64,000 nucleotides of DNA from Undaria pinnatifida. Lineage: Eukaryota > Sar > Phaeophyceae > Laminariales > Alariaceae. The stretch covers positions 186,001 through 250,000 of the forward strand of contig JABAKD010000030.1 in NCBI GenBank assembly GCA_012845835.1, given 5' to 3'. Made by a program: the position numbers and the translations under genes. The notes beneath the pieces were generated by a model, which saw only the letters and a list, made by a program, of their open reading frames with translations, ran no database searches and was not told where the DNA came from. Shown one piece after another: positions 58,801-64,000 of the stretch (positions are counted from its first letter, which is position 1; each line of letters starts with the position of its first letter).

Positions 58801-61800
58801 TTGGGATCTAGTAAACAACGGCAATAGAGTCAGCACGGCTGGTTGTACGTTTGTGTTGGTGTAATGTCCGCGTCGTGCCGGTCGGTGTGATTCGGCGTGA
58901 AGTTTGTCGAGAGGTCCGGAGAGATCGAGTCATTTTGGCGAGTATTTCGGGCATGCTTTTTCAAGGACGGGACACGTCGGGAAGTTCTTTTTCGCCTTAT
59001 TTTTTGGCGAAATTCGGTCGGTTCCCCTGCTAATGCAGGGGTGCCCCGCGCAGTTTACCATTCCTACCAGGTATCGCACTACGGCCGTTAGCATCAAGAA
59101 TCCAGCTCTTTTGAAGTAGAATGTGCAGGAGCATACATGTTTTTTTGTTTTTTTCTTGTTGTTTTTAACCTCCGGCGGATGGGGAAAAATAAAGCTTAAG
59201 CTCACCACACTTCCACGTATTTTCATATGCGTCGTGTGTCGATTTAACTCAGTGGCTTTCGCAACCCAAGGTTAGCTGGCGCACCATGTTGTTGTTCGTT
59301 TATCGAAGGTTTAGCGTTCATGGCCCGGCGGGTGGGAGTGCGTCAGATTAAGCACGCAACACCGAGCGCACGTAGGGCATATCTTGCCGTTTATTCGGTG
59401 TGAGCCGCAAACGCACAATGGCGACAAGGGGATATGGGGTTTTGCCAATTTTATTACGCGCGTGGCATTTCTGTGGGCATGCTCTGCTGCGACTTCGTTG
59501 GGGGCACATCGAAACGAGTTATTTTGGGTCGAAAGCGATCTGCCGCGGGACTTTTGTCAAAACTACCATACTAACACTACGGATACTGTCTATTGCTGCT
59601 GTAAGGTATAGTTGTTAAAGCTTTTGTAGTAGGCAGTTCGATTTCTCGGGCACTGTTTTGCGGAACAAGAGAGCACAATAAGCACCACGGGAGCCCCGAC
59701 CATTGCGTTTCCTTAGAATGAGCATTTTTTTTACAAGAAATCTTGTTTGCGACATGGGGTTGCCCCAGATGGACGGCCTTCCACGCGGAGAGATTGCTCT
59801 CTCCGCTATATGCCATCCACTGCAGTTGATTTGCTGCCAAATACTCGGGCGATATCGAGAAACCCGAAACATTGAGCCATATCGGTGCTCATGTGAAGAA
59901 ACACGGTGAGACAGTGCCCCCGGTGGATTTACGTTGCAGCCACCTTAATTCGCGTCGTCACTCGTCATCCGCGACTGTCATCAGTGACTTGAGATTGCTT
60001 TGTTAGCCCCTTAAGAACTGCACCCACGTTCGCGGAACAGCCTACTTGGGTTTAGTGTGGGACACATTTTGCGCGTGAAGGGTTAACCCGACGTGAGCAG
60101 GCGTTTTTCCCTCGCGTATTTGTCAAATAGGTCGCGATAATTGAACCGCTTGAGGCCGATCATACCCAGCTCGGACTTTCGTCATGCCAGACACATAACA
60201 AGTTCCTCGGTGTACAGAGACTGAGCTGCAATCTGTCTGTCTGTCCGTCTGATGCTGTTCATTGGATTCAAGGCCTTGCGCGTTTTTTTGTTTCATGACC
60301 AAATAACGAATCCCAGCAAATCGTAGGGAAAAGCTCGCTGTGCAGCAGAAAAAACAGCAGCACCGCAGCCACAATAAAATACAGATATCATCGCACGTAA
60401 AACACCAAGAACGTGCACAAGTGTGCTGTCTGGCTACACGCTCTGAACGGTGACGTCTCGACGTAAATACCACCATGGTGACCAGGATCTATTGCTACAT
60501 CATCCACAGTACATCCCGTTTTGCCGTTATGACATGCTGTAATGGACCTGCATCTATAGAGTTCAATCAGGAAACGTGTGCTAGATCACACATATCGTAC
60601 GGCTCCCACTGGGTACCATGAGCTATACACCGCACAGATCTTACCTCAAATATCTAGATCGTCAAGTAGTGATCGGTTATCTGCCGGAGGTGTGCAAGCT
60701 TTCATCCACCGAAGGGGTGTGTTCTACGAGCATGGCGCTTGAGTCTAAAACGAAGTTGCGGGCAAGACTTGCGGATGGTTCTTCGAATCCGCCTGAACCA
60801 AGCAGGGCGCCAAACAGGACTAAAGATTGTAAAGCGTGCAATGCACCCCACGCACCATTCACGTCTCCAAGGTATAGCATTCTCTGATATGCTTTACACT
60901 TTGGCGTTTCCTCTACAACTTCGTCGCAGCTGGGATATTCTACAAAGAATAAATTACATTCCTCTGTGATACACGTATACACGTACACCCGCACAGCTGC
61001 TGCTTCTATTCTCTCTAGCTAATTCCTTGAAAGGCAGCTGATGGTTTGCAAATCTGCCCCCGGCTACCGACACCACATGGCGCTCCATCGCAAAAGACAA
61101 CACCGGCAAGGACATGGAACAAAACTGGCGCGAACGGTTTCCATTTCTTTAAACGGCACATTGCAGCCTAAAACGGGAAAAGCAAAAACAAACAAAAAAA
61201 CTGGCGAGAAACCCGCAGTCAGTACCTCCTCCCGTACCTGGTACACATTATTTGACCTAGATTCTATTCCCTAAGCTAACCCTTTTACCAACGCAGACAT
61301 GATCCCACACAGATTCCAAGTACTTCCCCCCCCCCCGTTCCAAGGGATCAACTCCTTCGCAACCACACCGGCAGTTTTTTGGGGGGAAACCAATCGGAAT
61401 TAATGTGGAATTATTGGAATGATCTTTGCAGCGACCCATGATGCGGTAAATGCGCACTCATTTTTTTTTTCCGAGGCTTATAACCACTTGAGGACCTCTA
61501 CAGTATACCTACCGTCTGGACCATCTGTACCGCAACCAGAAATCTAATTCGCACTAAACCAAACGTGCTTGTACCCAATTGAACAATGCCACCGCCTGAG
61601 GTATACCCGGCAAAACGCAACAGGTCGCGAACAACAAAAAACACCGGCCTATTTCCGACCATTCTGAGTCAACAAGCCTCGTCAATCAGAAACCCTTTCA
61701 GTCGAAAAGCGCTATTAATACCTACCTGGTATATCGTACCACGCGTTAATTTCTAAAGGGGCCAAATGAGATGCTAGATCCCCGCCCCCCGCGCAGGTGT

Positions 61801-61804
61801 GTGG
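58801..61804. other. 3 kb between convergent genes, no gene recognised
   Basis: Contains dispersed repeat C (59145-59265), three TACC(A/T)GGTA sites and scattered frames. A minus frame at 60677-60994 (AWGALHALQSLVLFGALLG) has some coding look but no start, partner exon or family signal. Confidence 0.45.
59145..59265 (+). repeat. Dispersed repeat family C, copy 2
   Basis: A T-rich run, then CCTCCGGCGGATGGGGAAAA, AAGCTTAAGCTCACCACA and ATGCGTCGTGTGTCGATTT. Confidence 0.85.
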
Positions 61805-61929
61805 TTAGTCGAGAGTGACGAGGTAGCGGCATTCTTGAGGGATGTGATCCAGCAGCCCTTTGTCCGTGAGCCACCCCTTGCTGAACAGTCGGCTCTGGTA
61901 GCGCGCCGCGCCATCGCACAGCACCGACA
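61805..61929 (-). CDS. Cysteine-synthase-family protein, terminal exon
   Basis: Acceptor GTGCGACAG, two leading bases complete a Val codon, then SVLCDGAARYQSRLFSKGWL, LLDHIPQECRYLVTLD, stop TAA 61805-61807. The phrase (V/I)LCD-G-x-R-Y-x-S-R/K-L-F is the C-terminal signature of O-acetylserine (thiol)lyase / cysteine synthase, which makes cysteine from O-acetylserine and sulfide with pyridoxal phosphate. It matches the upstream exon in phase. Confidence 0.9.
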
Positions 61930-62535
61930 CTGTCGCACACAAACAGCAGCGTTTCGTTCGGTTCAGTTTGAAGGGTGTTTACAAGCATGCCATTCAGTGT
62001 AGTTTGAAGGATGCTGTAAGCATAGTCTAATACCATTGGGCAAAATTTTGAAGGATGAGGAAGTTGCGAATGCTTCCATTCGGGTCCAAATAAAGGGAGC
62101 TGTAAACTTTCCATTAGGTTCGCGTATGACACACCACTCTGTCCGGAGATATAAGCAACATTTGGAAATTGATACTGATGTATTATTTTTTGTTATATTT
62201 CCGGACATAATGGTATGCTTACTATGAAGGAACTGACTTTGGGTCTGGCCCCAAAGGCAATTGGGAGAGGTGATTCAGGTGTCGTCGCAAGGGGATACTA
62301 AACAGACCAACCAAACATTAACCTCTTTCTTATTTCACCGACGGTTTTGGGTACAACACTTGAAATTAGTGTTGGATAAGATTTGCAGTCATGAAGGGTC
62401 AAGACGTGGCACAAACTCAATCTGGCTAACACACATAACCCCGCCCCTTCACCACGCATACCTGACGAAGGCTACGATGAGAGCAACTGTTTGCAGTCCA
62501 TAAGACTGCAGCTCTCGACTGCAGTCCATACGCTA

Positions 62536-62577
62536 TCTCACTAATCCTAACCCTAACCAAAACCCTAACCCTTTAGT
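62536..62577 (-). repeat. Interstitial telomere-like repeat
   Basis: CCTAACCCTAACC, a one-unit slip, then CCCTAACCCTTTAG: about five TTAGGG units on the minus strand, inside the cysteine-synthase intron. Confidence 0.8.
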
Positions 62578-63059
62578 TGTGCACCTACTAAGTGGGAGCA
62601 GGGTGCCAAATGGGATCCGGTCCGGGCGGGATGGGGGTAGATGTGTCGACCACTAAACAAGGACGTCCGGTCTATCGAGCACCCCATTCCAACCGTATCA
62701 ACCCTACAACGATAAAAACATGACAATAGGGTGTGGACTGCTGTGCTTAAGCTCCTCAGTTCATAGGTTGCAAATAGGCGCCGTCGGCGCTACGATGGGG
62801 GGATTACTTTCAGAGCATCTTTTTTCGGCGGCCAAGAGCCACTCCCGAGAGCGGCTGCCTAGCTTCTATCTGCTTTTCGGTTTCACAATATAACATGGTC
62901 GTGTACTGTTTTGATACGCTGCTCCAACAAAAGCAAAACGAAAAGTCCGGTTCTGAGTCAAGTCCAAAGCCTGTACAGCTCCGTGGTGAAAGTTGGGTCT
63001 GCTGTAGCCTAGTTCACCTCCAACATCTATTTCTGCCGTAATTCAGCATATTCCCGTCA

Positions 63060-63390
63060 AAAGCAGGCTGCCGCATTCGCCTCGGTGCAAAAACACCACC
63101 ACTAGGGCTGCGGAGTTGGCTGACTACGCTAATTGTATACTAGTAGTAAGTCGCCGGCTAGACGTCCCCGGTAGCTGCTCTCTACAACTCCCATCGCCGC
63201 AACAACAGTAGAGGTGCGCGGTCATGAGAGGGAGCAGAACAGTACCCCGGGCAGGTTGCCCTTGGGAGGCATGCTTCCTTGGGCGCCAAACTGCTTCTTG
63301 TTTGTGCTAAACACTACTACGAGGGCTGTGACGTGGCTTGACTATGCTAATAGCATACTAATAGCAAGCCACCGACTAGTGACTATATGG
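63060..63390 (+). repeat. Diverged tandem duplication, about 200-bp unit
   Basis: GGGCTG(C/T)GGAGTTGGCTGACTA / GGGCTGTGACGTGGCTTGACTA and GCTAAT(T/A)G(T/C)ATACTA are at about 63108-63160 and 63318-63375. It lies in the cysteine-synthase intron. Confidence 0.6.
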
Positions 63391-63690
63391 CGAAGTAATA
63401 CCATACATGGCAACTAGTTGAGTGCGGATATTGAAGGGAGCGTCCTTGTTTGCATTCTACTGGCGTGTTCGTAGCTCGACGTGTAGTGCATATAAATATA
63501 CTTTGCGCTGTACACCGCCAGTAAGCTGGCTTTTACTCCGCCACACAACTCTCGATAACACAATTGGTGGTGAAATCAGTCCTAATTATTAGTTCTACCC
63601 AACAACACGCCCGTCCTCGTTACCCCACCCGCGCTTTAAAACAAAAAATAGCCACGAAGAAATCGAGGTCCTCCACCGCTCCATGCTCAC

Positions 63691-63826
63691 CGACAGTGTT
63701 TCCCTTCCCTAATGCCTCCGCCATCTTGACCGCTCCGACCATGTTCAGCGCCGAAGACGCCCCCACAAATATCCCTTCGTAGTGCAGCAGGTTGTAAACC
63801 ATCGCGATCGTTTCCGCGTCAGGAAT
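63691..63826 (-). CDS. Cysteine-synthase-family protein, penultimate exon (gene runs off the right edge)
   Basis: Acceptor CGTTTCCCCAG, phase 0: IPDAETIAMVYNLLHYEG, FVGASSALNMVGAVKMAEAL, GKGNTV. The G-x-S-S-A-x-N segment is the conserved C-terminal Ser-rich loop of the fold-type II PLP family. In this family's usual form G-x-S-S-G/A-x-N precedes the LCD motif by about 25-30 residues, as here. Donor GTGAGC, phase 1. The catalytic Lys and substrate loop lie in exons beyond 64000. Confidence 0.9.
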
Positions 63827-64000
63827 CTGGGGAAACGTGTAAGAACCAAGGCCAACCATTTAGGGCTCTCGAGTTGCCTTGACTTCACCGCTAGTTAATC
63901 AACACCACGTAGTTAATAGCTGGGAGGCGGAGAGAAAGCCCGTTATAGCTGACATTCTGTAATATACATTATTTTTGTATAATTTGCCATCCGACAGAGT

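Noticed and set aside
60677-60994. A 105-codon minus frame with a coding-like middle part.
   Set aside because: No recognised family, start context or neighbouring exon; kept only as a remark on the intergenic region.

Overview
The window reads as nuclear DNA of a photosynthetic heterokont, most likely a brown alga of the Ectocarpus type. The grounds are: genes split into many short exons with 0.3-2.8 kb introns and clear GT/AG borders; one gene (56.4-58.7 kb, + strand) opening with a signal peptide whose predicted cleavage site reads ADA|FVGAP, the 'ASAFAP'-like signature of heterokont plastid import; TTAGGG-type interstitial repeats; and many short dispersed repeats. No organism-specific marker gene is present, so the genus is an inference. 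I could run no search; all family calls come from reading motifs and checking splice phases by hand.

Layout. (1) 1-1.17 kb, + strand: the 3' end of an unrecognised gene with two copies of its terminal-exon start. (2) 1.2-7.3 kb: no gene recognised, several diverged repeats. (3) 7.35-46.87 kb, - strand: one very large gene that I assemble from 26 exons, about 1,770 codons. It encodes a secreted or cell-surface protein: signal peptide, kelch-like repeats, GCC2/GCC3 cysteine-rich repeats, an EGF-like segment, a Calx-beta domain, a beta-integrin-like VWA (I-like) domain, a beta-rich linker, and a second run of GCC2/GCC3 repeats. Exon phases agree at every junction except exon 15/16; the internal borders of exon 6 and the true 3' end are uncertain. 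(4) 47.5-50.25 kb, + strand, divergent from gene 3: a two-exon coiled-coil plus ankyrin-repeat protein. (5) 52.66-56.24 kb, - strand: a three-exon SURF2-like protein. (6) 56.42-58.68 kb, + strand, divergent from gene 5 across 182 bp: a three-exon, 146-residue, probably plastid-targeted single-span membrane protein. (7) 61.8 kb to beyond the right edge, - strand: the last two exons of a cysteine-synthase-family gene.

Two things stand out. First, the 39.5 kb gene combines kelch, GCC2/GCC3, Calx-beta and a beta-integrin-like VWA domain with a degenerate metal site, an architecture I do not recognise. Second, intron edges here are repeatedly tandem-duplicated: at eight or more places, in three separate genes, the splice site plus 20-60 bp of the neighbouring exon occurs again one to eight times in the adjacent intron, in all stages of decay. 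Some copies still have an open frame and a usable splice site. Two short palindromes, TACC(A/T)GGTA and CACTCGNGCGAGTG, are also scattered through non-coding DNA far above chance.
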